Shown here: positions 8,913 to 16,048 of the stretch, piece after piece
Numbering within the stretch: position 1 is the first letter of the stretch
How the letters are laid out: every line of letters begins with the position of its first letter
From: an uncultured Collinsella sp.
Lineage (GTDB): Bacteria > Actinomycetota > Coriobacteriia > Coriobacteriales > Coriobacteriaceae
DNA length: 64,000 bases
Direction: 5' to 3'
Assembly (NCBI GenBank): GCA_900762355.1
Contig: CAAFGE010000018.1
Coordinates: 49,886 to 113,885 of the forward strand
Translations under genes and position numbers: made by a program
The notes under the pieces: generated by a model
Database searches by the model: none
What the model was told of the DNA's origin: nothing
The model's input: only the letters and a program-made list of their open reading frames with translations

Positions 8913-8956
8913 GCACATACACGCACCCCACATGAGCTGCGCGGTATACTCATGAC

Positions 8957-10210
8957 ATGGAAAGACGCGAACATACATACGGTTATAAGGATGCCATGGG
9001 CGTCACGCCACCTCCCTGGACGGGTCCGGCGGTGGGCCTCATGGACCTCGATGCGTTTTTTGCGAGCGTGGAGATGCTCGATCATCCCGAATGGCGCGGA
9101 AAGCCGCTCATCGTGGGCGGAGACGCCGATTCGCGTGGCGTCGTGTCCACGTGTTCGTATGAGGCACGTCGCTTTGGCGTGCGCTCTGCCATGGCCTCGG
9201 CCGAGGCGCGGCGCTTGTGCCCGCAAGCCATTTGGACGCACGGGCACTTTGATCGCTACCGCGAGGTGAGCGCGCAGGTCATGGCTATTCTTGCCGAGGA
9301 GACGCCGCGCGTTGAGCGCGTATCCATCGACGAAGCCTTTATCGATATCACACCGGGTCGCTTTGCGCCCGAGGACCCACTGCTGGTTGCACGGCGTATA
9401 AGCGACCGTGTGGCAGCGCTGGGAGTGACGTGCTCCATTGGCGTGGGCTGCAACAAGACGGTCGCAAAGATCGCAAGCGAGCGGGATAAGCCGTTTGGGC
9501 TGACCATCGTGCGCCCCGGAACCGAGCAGCGCTTTTTGGCCGCGCTGCCGGTATCTGCCATGAGCGGCATCGGGCGCTCGGCCGAGGAGCGACTGCGCCG
9601 TATGCGCATCTACACGCTCGGCGAGCTGTCACGCGCGCCGGAATCCACCTTGGCCTCTATTTTTGGCGTCAACGGCGAACGTATGCGTCAGCGTGCGCTG
9701 GGACTTGAAATCTCCGAAGTCACGAGTCTCGATGAAGAGCGCAAGATCAAGTCGGTCAGCAATGAACGCACCTTTGCGAAAGATTTGACTGAGCGCGGGG
9801 ACATCGAAGCGGCGATTGCGCTGCTGGGTGAGTCGGTTGGACGCCGCCTGCGCCGTCAGGGACTGACGGGCGGCACGGTAACGCTCAAGCTTAAGTATTC
9901 GTATGGCAGCGGGCGTACGGCACAGCGCCGGCTGCCTCATCCGACCGACGATGAGAACATCTTCGTGGCGGTTGCACTCGAACTGCTCGACAACATCTGG
10001 CAGGAAGGCATGCATGTTCGCTTAGCGGGCATCGGCATGAGCGACTTCGACCACCAAGGCGGCATCCAGACCGACCTGTTCTGCGAAGTCGACGACCGCG
10101 GAGCCCAATCAAGCGACCGTCGCGACCTCTCGGTCGCTATCGACGCCGTCCGAGACAAGTTCGGCGACACCGCCCTATCTTTCGGCCGCCAATCCCGCTT
10201 CAACGATTAA
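8957..10210 (+). CDS. dinB: DNA polymerase IV (Y-family translesion polymerase)
   Basis: Error-prone polymerase that bypasses DNA lesions. In 417 residues it shows MDLDAFFASVE (metal-binding Asp, about 29-38), YEARRFGVRSAM, the catalytic SIDEAFIDI, the helix-hairpin-helix thumb (MSGIGRSAEERLRRM) and the little-finger domain. Two in-frame starts are possible. ATG 8957 sits about 6 nt after a TATACT (8945-8950) and would be leaderless. ATG 8996 has AAGGA 4 nt upstream and still precedes all conserved motifs. It is the only plus-strand gene in the first 31 kb and is divergent from rpsP. No clear LexA-type box was found by eye. Confidence 0.94.
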   Translation: MERREHTYGYKDAMGVTPPPWTGPAVGLMDLDAFFASVEMLDHPEWRGKPLIVGGDADSRGVVSTCSYEARRFGVRSAMASAEARRLCPQAIWTHGHFDRYREVSAQVMAILAEETPRVERVSIDEAFIDITPGRFAPEDPLLVARRISDRVAALGVTCSIGVGCNKTVAKIASERDKPFGLTIVRPGTEQRFLAALPVSAMSGIGRSAEERLRRMRIYTLGELSRAPESTLASIFGVNGERMRQRALGLEISEVTSLDEERKIKSVSNERTFAKDLTERGDIEAAIALLGESVGRRLRRQGLTGGTVTLKLKYSYGSGRTAQRRLPHPTDDENIFVAVALELLDNIWQEGMHVRLAGIGMSDFDHQGGIQTDLFCEVDDRGAQSSDRRDLSVAIDAVRDKFGDTALSFGRQSRFND

Positions 10211-10245
10211 CCGCCTTTAGGCAAAAAGAAAGCCGGGCAGCTGCG

Positions 10246-10280
10246 AATGATTATTCTAGGACGGGGATTTTTTAATCATT
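10246..10280 (+). repeat. REP-like palindrome, right partner of the transposase gene
   Basis: Arms AATGATTA (10246-10253) and TAATCATT (10273-10280) enclose a TAGGACGGGGAT core. The reverse complement of 11132-11166 matches it at 29 of 35 positions. It lies 36 nt after the dinB stop and 7 nt beyond the transposase stop. Confidence 0.8.
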
Positions 10281-10287
10281 TGGAGCG

Positions 10288-11028
10288 TCATTTCGCCCTT
10301 TGAATGATATTGGTCCCAATTCCCGTCAGACGCGAAATCTGGTCAATCGTAAACCCCCGATGCCTCAACACTGCCAGAAGACGATTTCGCTCTGATTTCG
10401 GCAAAGTTTTAAGCTGATAAGGCTCATGCGGAGCCAAAAGAGCCCGGGCAACTTCCAGCGCATCCATATCGGAGATATGCTTACCTTCGGGCATAAAATA
10501 GGGATTAGGCTTGCCGTCGGTACTCGAAAGATAAAACGCTTCCGTACCCCCAAACAGATTGAGAATACCTTCACAATCACAAATTTCGGGATGAGAGAAA
10601 TACTCATGGAAGCTGCTCCAGCGATACAGAGGAGCAGAAGAAATACCTGCTTTTGCAGGATTATCGTGTATGTATCGGACGCAACGGAGCAGCTGTTTGT
10701 CGTCAGAAATGATCACACTCTTGAATCGTTCCTGGAACACCGGTCCGCGGCGGCCGGTTTTTTGATTGAAGTGTTTCGCATATGCCGTATCAATCGCATG
10801 CATAGCAACGCTCATCTGATTATCGAGATCATCAAATAGCAGGTGAACATGATTGTCCATGAGGCACCAGGCAAGAAGACGAATATGAGCGGACGTAAAT
10901 CGTCTGTTCAATAGATTGAGAAAATAAAGGCGATCGTCATCGTCTTCGAAGATCAGCTGGCCAGCACAGCCCTTGAGCATGACGTGATAATGGCCGAGTT
11001 CGGACAACGCACGGGCAACACGAGTCAT
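10288..11028 (-). CDS. REP-associated tyrosine transposase (RAYT, Y1 HUH family)
   Basis: Single-strand-specific HUH nuclease related to IS200/IS605 TnpA. RAYTs are thought to mobilise or maintain REP palindromes in trans. With ATG 11028 (AAGGGAGGG just upstream) the product is 246 aa. It contains the HUH motif in MDNHVHLL (His60, His62), the catalytic Tyr about 119 in RCVRYIHDNPAKAG, and a C-terminal helix-turn-helix around FTIDQISRLTGIGTNII, common in longer family members. Longer in-frame upstream starts exist but add unrelated sequence. Inverted GGGAC-core palindromes lie on both sides (10246-10280 and 11132-11166). It separates dinB from rsfS and appears intact. Confidence 0.9.
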   Translation of the reverse strand: MTRVARALSELGHYHVMLKGCAGQLIFEDDDDRLYFLNLLNRRFTSAHIRLLAWCLMDNHVHLLFDDLDNQMSVAMHAIDTAYAKHFNQKTGRRGPVFQERFKSVIISDDKQLLRCVRYIHDNPAKAGISSAPLYRWSSFHEYFSHPEICDCEGILNLFGGTEAFYLSSTDGKPNPYFMPEGKHISDMDALEVARALLAPHEPYQLKTLPKSERNRLLAVLRHRGFTIDQISRLTGIGTNIIQRAK

Positions 11029-11131
11029 CGAAACCCTCCCTTCCAAGGATGCAGTAGTCACAGCATACAAAAGGAAAGGAAGAAAAGGGCCGAACCGCCC
11101 AACAAAGGTGAGCGGTTCGGCAAACGGTAGC

Positions 11132-11166
11132 AATGATTATTTTATCCCCGTCCCAGAAAAATCATT
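11132..11166 (-). repeat. REP-like palindrome, left partner of the transposase gene, abutting the rsfS stop
   Basis: Arms AATGATT (11132-11138) and AATCATT (11160-11166); read on the minus strand the core is CTGGGACGGGGATAA. It is inverted relative to 10246-10280 and touches the first base of the rsfS stop triplet (11166-11168). It may also serve as a 3' hairpin of the leftward obgE-rsfS operon. Confidence 0.8.
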
Positions 11167-11621
11167 TAGAGGAGGTCGAGGGGAAGCTGGGGGGCGTCGC
11201 CCCAGAGTTTCTCGAGGCGATAGAAGTCGCGGGCTTCGGGAGTAAAGACGTGGACGACAACCGAGCCGTAGTCCATGAGCATCCAGGTCTTCTGCTCGCG
11301 GCCCTCGATGGAGAACGGATGCTCGCCGCAAGCCTCGGCGACCTTCTCCTCGATTTCGTCGACGATGGAATCGACCTGGCGGTTGTTGGTACCGGTGGCG
11401 AGCACAAAGTAATCGCACACATCGGAAAGCTCGGTCAGGTCGAGCACCTGCACGTCCTCGCCCTTCTTGTCGTAGGCGGCCTGCGCGGCGGCGCGGGCGA
11501 CATCCTCGGCGGCGACACCGCTCGCGGACAGCGAGGCGGCAGTGCGGTCGGACGTGGCAACGAAGCTCTTGTGCTCCACACCTTCAAGAATCTGCTCGTC
11601 GGTCATGGTCTCGTCGGCCAT
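11166..11621 (-). CDS. rsfS: ribosomal silencing factor RsfS
   Basis: RsfS (YbeB/Iojap) binds L14 on the 50S subunit and blocks subunit joining under starvation. The 151-residue protein has an N-terminal extension of about 40 residues and then the family core: AAYDKKGEDVQVLDL, SDVCDYFVLATGTNNRQV, GSVVVHVFTPEARDFYRLEKLWGD. It is the last gene of a leftward obgE-nadD-yqeK-rsfS run, the usual neighbourhood. Confidence 0.94.
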   Translation of the reverse strand: MADETMTDEQILEGVEHKSFVATSDRTAASLSASGVAAEDVARAAAQAAYDKKGEDVQVLDLTELSDVCDYFVLATGTNNRQVDSIVDEIEEKVAEACGEHPFSIEGREQKTWMLMDYGSVVVHVFTPEARDFYRLEKLWGDAPQLPLDLL

Positions 11622-11649
11622 GGAATACCTCTTTCTAGACGCACCCGAG

Positions 11650-12258
11650 CTAGCGCAGCTGGGCGTAATGGTTGTAAATCGAAATAGCCGTGGGATAAAG
11701 ATAGCGCCCGGACTGGATCACATAGACCAGACCCTGCGCAAAACAGGAGAAGAACAACTCGTCGAGCGAGGACTTCCCCACCATCTTGCGCAGCGCATGG
11801 GCATAATCGCCGTGGCGGTTGGGTTCGATGGCATCGGCCACAAAGACCACCATATCGAGCGGCGTCATGTCGCAAGCGCCCACGGTGTGACGGTCGACAG
11901 CCTGGAAAACGGCCGGCGACAGCTCGGGAAAAAGCTGCGGAAGCTCATAGGCGGCAACCGGGCCATGCAAAAGCGGCGTCGCGGCAGACGGAGAGCCGGC
12001 AATCTTAATGCCGTAATGCAGAGCGCGCGTGACCAGCTCGTCGTCGGAGAGCACCTTGTCCCAGTCATGGATCAGGCCGGCGGCAGCGGCATCAAAGCGG
12101 TCAACGCCGTAGACCTCGGCCAGATGAAGTGCGGTCTCGGCAACACCCAGCGAATGCACATAGCGCTTGCGCTTATCCTTCATGCGAACATCGAGCAGCT
12201 CTTGAATGCGCTTGAGCAGCGCGCGCTCATCGCCCTCAAACTGGTCCTCTACCGACAA
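11650..12258 (-). CDS. yqeK: YqeK family HD-domain protein (probable Ap4A hydrolase)
   Basis: YqeK proteins cleave diadenosine tetraphosphate symmetrically to two ADP using an HD-type metal site. In 202 residues the HD signatures are visible as YVHSLGVAETALHLAEVYG and GLIHDWDK, with later metal/His positions in LLHGPVAA and VDRHTVGA. The start is a TTG at 12258. It lies between nadD (13 nt upstream) and rsfS, as in many Gram-positive bacteria. Confidence 0.9.
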   Translation of the reverse strand: MSVEDQFEGDERALLKRIQELLDVRMKDKRKRYVHSLGVAETALHLAEVYGVDRFDAAAAGLIHDWDKVLSDDELVTRALHYGIKIAGSPSAATPLLHGPVAAYELPQLFPELSPAVFQAVDRHTVGACDMTPLDMVVFVADAIEPNRHGDYAHALRKMVGKSSLDELFFSCFAQGLVYVIQSGRYLYPTAISIYNHYAQLR

Positions 12259-12270
12259 CGTAGACCCCCA

Positions 12271-12948
12271 TCACTCAAAATCTTCTTGGCCCAAATCGGC
12301 ATATAGCCTGCGTTTGCGAATGTAGCCGAGCACGGACTCGCTCGTAAGATAGCGCACGCTCATGCCGCGGGCAACTCGCTTACGAATGTTCGTCGAGCTG
12401 ATCGCCAGCGCCGGAATCTGAATATAGCGCACGTCGAACGGCAGTCCCGACTCTTTGATTCGGGCACGCGCCGTATCGATATCAAAGCCCGGTCGCGTCG
12501 CAGCAATAAAGGTGGCAAGCTCAGCGATTCGTTCGGCATCATGCCAGGTCACAATATCGATAATCGCGTCGGCGCCCGTAATAAAGTAGAGCTTTACCTG
12601 CGGCGGGTAAAAGTCGCGAAGGGCATGAAGCGTATCGGCCGTATAGGTTACGCCCGGACGGTCGATCTCGAACCGGCTCGCCAAAAAGGCCGGGTTCGCG
12701 GCGGTGGCGAGGACCGTCATGGCATAACGGTCCTCGGCAGGCGTCACCGGCTTGTCAAGCTTAAAGGCCGGCGTGCCCGCCGGCATAAAGAGCACGGCAT
12801 CCAAGTCGAGGGACTCGCGCGCCTGCTCGGCGGTCACCAGGTGCCCGTAATGGATGGGATCAAAGGTGCCACCCATAATGCCAAGCCTAAACTCCTGCCC
12901 GTCCTCTAGAGGAAGCTCGGGCAGACCGATTCCACCGCGCAGCGACAT
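12271..12948 (-). CDS. nadD: nicotinate-nucleotide adenylyltransferase
   Basis: Adenylates NaMN to NaAD in NAD synthesis. The 225-residue protein has the nucleotidyltransferase motif GIMGGTFDPIHYGHL (about 23-37) with the (H/T)xGH-type site, and the C-terminal ISSTNIRKRVARG box. A leader of about 20 residues precedes the conserved core, so the true start could be internal. It follows obgE with 3 nt between them. Confidence 0.94.
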   Translation of the reverse strand: MSLRGGIGLPELPLEDGQEFRLGIMGGTFDPIHYGHLVTAEQARESLDLDAVLFMPAGTPAFKLDKPVTPAEDRYAMTVLATAANPAFLASRFEIDRPGVTYTADTLHALRDFYPPQVKLYFITGADAIIDIVTWHDAERIAELATFIAATRPGFDIDTARARIKESGLPFDVRYIQIPALAISSTNIRKRVARGMSVRYLTSESVLGYIRKRRLYADLGQEDFE

Positions 12949-12951
12949 GGC

Positions 12952-14418
12952 TTACTCGCCCTCCGAGGTCTCGGCATCGTCCTCGGCATCCGCCGCATCG
13001 ACAACCTCGACGCCTTCATCCGCAGCATCGCCCATGTCAATGGCCTCAACGGCGATGTCCTCGCCAGCATCCTCGAGCTCCTCGTACTCCGAGAAGTCCT
13101 CGGCACCCTCAAAGTCAAAGGCGCGCTGGCAAATGCGGACCTCGTCGCCCGCACGACAACCGGCCTTCTCGAGCGCGTCGTCAACACCCATACGCGCAAA
13201 TTTATGCTGCAGGTAAATGACGGCTTCCTCGTTTTCCCAGTCGGTCTGAATGACCATGCGCTCGATGGCGCGACCGACCACGCGGAAGGCACCGGGCTCT
13301 TCCCGGACAATGCGGAAACGCTTCTCACGCTGCAGGCGGCGGCGCTCCCACTCATCGTCGCGCAGAACAACCGGCTCATCAGAGACCGCCAGCTCGGCGC
13401 GAAGCTTAGCCACCTGCTCGCCCACGGCAAGCATCAGCGTGTTGAGACCGGCACCCGTCACGGCGGACACGGCAAAGAACATATGTCCATCGTCGAGCGC
13501 TGCGCGCTTGAGGTCGGCAATCTTGTCGGCCGTGCCCGGCGCGTCGCACTTGTTGGCAACGACGATCTGCGGACGCTCCGAAAGCTCGGCGCCATACTGC
13601 TCGAGCTCGCGGTTGATGATGCGATAGTCCTCAACCGGATCGCGATCCTCAAAACCGCCCGTCATGTCGACGACATGCATGATCAGGGCCGTACGCTCAA
13701 TGTGGCGCAGGAACTGGTGACCCAGGCCCTTGCCCTCGCTCGCGCCCTCGATAAGACCGGGGACGTCGGCAACGACGTAAGAATATTCGCCGGCACGCAC
13801 CATGCCGAGGTTCGGCACGAGCGTAGTAAACGGGTAGTCAGCGATCTTGGGGCGAGCGGCACTCATGCGCGCAATGAGCGATGACTTACCCACCGAGGGA
13901 AAGCCCACGAGTGCGGCATCGGCCATAAGCTTCATCTCGAGCTCAATCCAGTGCTCCTCGGCCGGCTCGCCTAGCTGGGCAAAGGCCGGAGCGCGGCGCA
14001 CCGACGTCACAAAGTGGGTATTGCCCAGACCGCCGGCACCACCGGGCGCCACAACGACGCGCTCGCCGTCGTGCACCAGGTCGGCAATCTCGAACATCGG
14101 TGTCTGCGTCTCGGGGTCGAGCTCGCGCACCACGGTACCCATAGGGACCTTGAGAATCAGGTCCTCGCCGCTCTTACCGTTACGACGGGCACCCTGCCCG
14201 TGCGTGCCGCGCTCGGCGCGGAAGTGATGCTTAAAGCGGTAATCGATCAGCGAAGACAGCTGAGCATCGGCCTGGATGACGACATTGCCGCCACGACCGC
14301 CGTCGCCGCCATCGGGGCCGCCCTTGGGGACAAATGCCTCGCGCCTAAACGACATGCATCCGGCTCCGCCGTCGCCGCCGCACACGTTAATGCGGCTGAT
14401 ATCGGTGAACTGTGACAA
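12952..14418 (-). CDS. obgE: GTPase ObgE/CgtA
   Basis: Essential GTPase linked to 50S assembly and the stringent response. The 488 residues show the glycine-rich Obg fold (KGGPDGGDGGRGGNVV), G1 GFPSVGKSSLI at about 168, the DVPGLIEGAS G3 and the NKCD G4. A C-terminal OCT domain (about 350-430) follows, as in Gram-positive and actinobacterial Obg, and then an acidic Asp/Glu-rich tail of about 55 residues. Translation starts at TTG 14418, preceded by GGAGGCG. It sits directly after rpmA. Confidence 0.95.
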   Translation of the reverse strand: MSQFTDISRINVCGGDGGAGCMSFRREAFVPKGGPDGGDGGRGGNVVIQADAQLSSLIDYRFKHHFRAERGTHGQGARRNGKSGEDLILKVPMGTVVRELDPETQTPMFEIADLVHDGERVVVAPGGAGGLGNTHFVTSVRRAPAFAQLGEPAEEHWIELEMKLMADAALVGFPSVGKSSLIARMSAARPKIADYPFTTLVPNLGMVRAGEYSYVVADVPGLIEGASEGKGLGHQFLRHIERTALIMHVVDMTGGFEDRDPVEDYRIINRELEQYGAELSERPQIVVANKCDAPGTADKIADLKRAALDDGHMFFAVSAVTGAGLNTLMLAVGEQVAKLRAELAVSDEPVVLRDDEWERRRLQREKRFRIVREEPGAFRVVGRAIERMVIQTDWENEEAVIYLQHKFARMGVDDALEKAGCRAGDEVRICQRAFDFEGAEDFSEYEELEDAGEDIAVEAIDMGDAADEGVEVVDAADAEDDAETSEGE

Positions 14419-14502
14419 CAGAATCGCCTCCTACAAAAAGAGGGAGACCCTTGAATCCTAAAACTCAAGTGCCTCCCACATATGTGCTCTATGAAGGGTG
14501 AA

Positions 14503-14760
14503 TTACGCGTTCGCGAGCGGGCGTACGCTGACCCTGTGCTTGATACCCTTGTGGAACTCAACGGTACCGTCGACCAGCGCGAACAGCGTGTCGTCCTTAC
14601 CACGGCCAACGTTCTCACCCGGGTGGATGTGCGTGCCGTGCTGACGGACGAGAATCGTGCCCGTGGTTACCGTCTGGCCGGCATAGCGCTTCGTGCCAAG
14701 GCGCTGACCGCGGGAGTCACGGCCATTACGGGAGGAACCGAGTCCTTTTTTGTGTGCCAT
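14503..14760 (-). CDS. rpmA: 50S ribosomal protein L27
   Basis: L27 reaches the peptidyl-transferase centre with its N-terminus. The 85-residue protein begins MAHKKGLGSSRNGRDS, so it lacks the Prp-cleaved N-terminal extension of Firmicutes L27. That agrees with an actinobacterial origin. It lies between rplU and obgE in the standard order. Confidence 0.97.
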   Translation of the reverse strand: MAHKKGLGSSRNGRDSRGQRLGTKRYAGQTVTTGTILVRQHGTHIHPGENVGRGKDDTLFALVDGTVEFHKGIKHRVSVRPLANA

Positions 14761-14793
14761 TGTGTATACCTACTCTTTCGTTACGAGTGTAAT

Positions 14794-15168
14794 CTACTCG
14801 GCGACGGGAGCCTCGGCAACAGCCTCGGCCTCTGCCTTGACAGCCTTCTTGGCGCGGGACGTAGCCTGGACCTTCACGATCTTCAGCTTGGTGAGCTGCT
14901 GACGGTGACCCTTCAGACGACGATAGCGCTTGCGCTTGTGGAACTTGAAGACCAGCTGCTTCTCGCCCTTGAACTGCTCAACGATCTGAGCGGTAACCTT
15001 GGCCTTGGCCAGCTTGTCGGGATCGGTGACGATCTTCTTACCATCGTTGAGGAAGATAACCGGCAGGGTGACCTTGTCGCCCTCATTGCCCTCGATCTTC
15101 TCGACGGTGATGACATCGTCGGTGGCGACCTTGTACTGCTTGCCGCCCGTGTTAACGATTGCGTACAT
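14794..15168 (-). CDS. rplU: 50S ribosomal protein L21
   Basis: Large-subunit protein contacting 23S rRNA. ATG 15168 gives MYAIVNTGGKQYKVA, the canonical N-terminus, with AAGGGC upstream. An in-frame ATG 21 nt earlier would add MHEGQVN and is less likely. The core ends around RAKKAV and is followed by an Ala/Glu tail of about 16 residues. First gene of rplU-rpmA-obgE-nadD-yqeK-rsfS. Confidence 0.96.
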   Translation of the reverse strand: MYAIVNTGGKQYKVATDDVITVEKIEGNEGDKVTLPVIFLNDGKKIVTDPDKLAKAKVTAQIVEQFKGEKQLVFKFHKRKRYRRLKGHRQQLTKLKIVKVQATSRAKKAVKAEAEAVAEAPVAE

Positions 15169-15210
15169 GTTTACTTGCCCTTCATGCATCAGTTAGTGCA
15201 ACAGCCGAAT

Positions 15211-15239
15211 ATAGTAGCAGGCGATAATACCCCCGTCAA
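15211..15239 (-). promoter_or_regulatory. rplU operon promoter
   Basis: On the minus strand TTGACG (15234-15239), a 17-bp spacer and TACTAT (15211-15216) form a good sigma-70-type promoter 43 bp before the rplU start. The -35 box overlaps the stop codon of the upstream DUF2344 gene, so the ribosomal operon can be transcribed independently. Confidence 0.7.
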
Positions 15240-16048
15240 CGAGTATGTGGAGCAAATCCACAAGTTCGCACAGGTATGGGGCTGACGAGTCGGCCCTCGT
15301 CGTCCTCGCATGCTTGATTCTGACGCTCGACATCGTAGGAGCAGATGGTCACGAGGTCTTGCATACCGGTGGAAACAATAGGTGCATCCACGCCCGGGGT
15401 CAAGCCCTGCAACAAAACATCAGCAGCGGAAAGCAAAATTTCCGGACGCATGGAGCCCTCGTTGTCGGCATGGGTGTCGAGCATGAGCATCAAATGGTCC
15501 GGGCGCTCCCCCGCCGTGAGCTCATAGCCCACGAGCGTGTGATCCAAATCCAATCGCTTGCTCTTTTTTCCGCGCGCGTAGTCGATGCCATGGTCCGCGC
15601 GCAGCGTGTCGATCGCACGACGCACCTCCTCGGCGCTTACGGGCGCCTCGGGATCTAAGTGCAGGTCGATGCGATACGACAGGCGCGTGAGCTGCGCCGT
15701 CAACGCCGGCGTGCGCACGTCGATGTACGCCGCCTCGATAGGCGCCAGATCGGCCGGAGACGCCACAGCCAGGCGCTCAAACGCCTCGTCGAGCGCCACG
15801 AACTCGGTCATAAACAGGTCATACCACTCGCAGGTCGACGACGTACCAACCGGTAGCGCCGAAGAGAAGCCCACGCGCATGTGCGGAGAGAAGCCCTGCG
15901 TGACGGCATAGGGAAGTCCCGCACGGCGCACGATGCGCTCAATGGTATGGATCACTTCGAGATGGCCCAGGTACTTAAGGCGATCGCGCTTGCCATAGCG
16001 AACACGAAGCCTAAAGAGCGTGGGGTTGTCGGTCAGGCGTTCACTCAT
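15236..16048 (-). CDS. TIGR03936/DUF2344 family protein, partner of the adjacent radical SAM protein
   Basis: The 270-residue protein starts MSERLTDNPTLFRLRVRYGKRDRLKYLGHLE and contains RAGLPYAVTQGFSPHMRVGFSSALPVG, typical of the family encoded with, or fused to, TIGR03960 radical SAM proteins next to ribosomal genes. Biochemical function is not established to my knowledge; a role in RNA or ribosome-related modification is only inferred from context. It overlaps the upstream gene by 4 nt, implying coupled translation. Confidence 0.87.
   Translation of the reverse strand: MSERLTDNPTLFRLRVRYGKRDRLKYLGHLEVIHTIERIVRRAGLPYAVTQGFSPHMRVGFSSALPVGTSSTCEWYDLFMTEFVALDEAFERLAVASPADLAPIEAAYIDVRTPALTAQLTRLSYRIDLHLDPEAPVSAEEVRRAIDTLRADHGIDYARGKKSKRLDLDHTLVGYELTAGERPDHLMLMLDTHADNEGSMRPEILLSAADVLLQGLTPGVDAPIVSTGMQDLVTICSYDVERQNQACEDDEGRLVSPIPVRTCGFAPHTR

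Noticed and set aside
8907..8956. LexA box controlling dinB
   Set aside because: No GAAC-N4-GTTC-type or similar palindrome could be found by eye in the 200-bp divergent region.
10288..11028. Complete IS200/IS605 insertion sequence
   Set aside because: The protein has the longer RAYT form with a C-terminal helix-turn-helix and there is no tnpB; the flanking palindromes are REP-like and also occur alone elsewhere.
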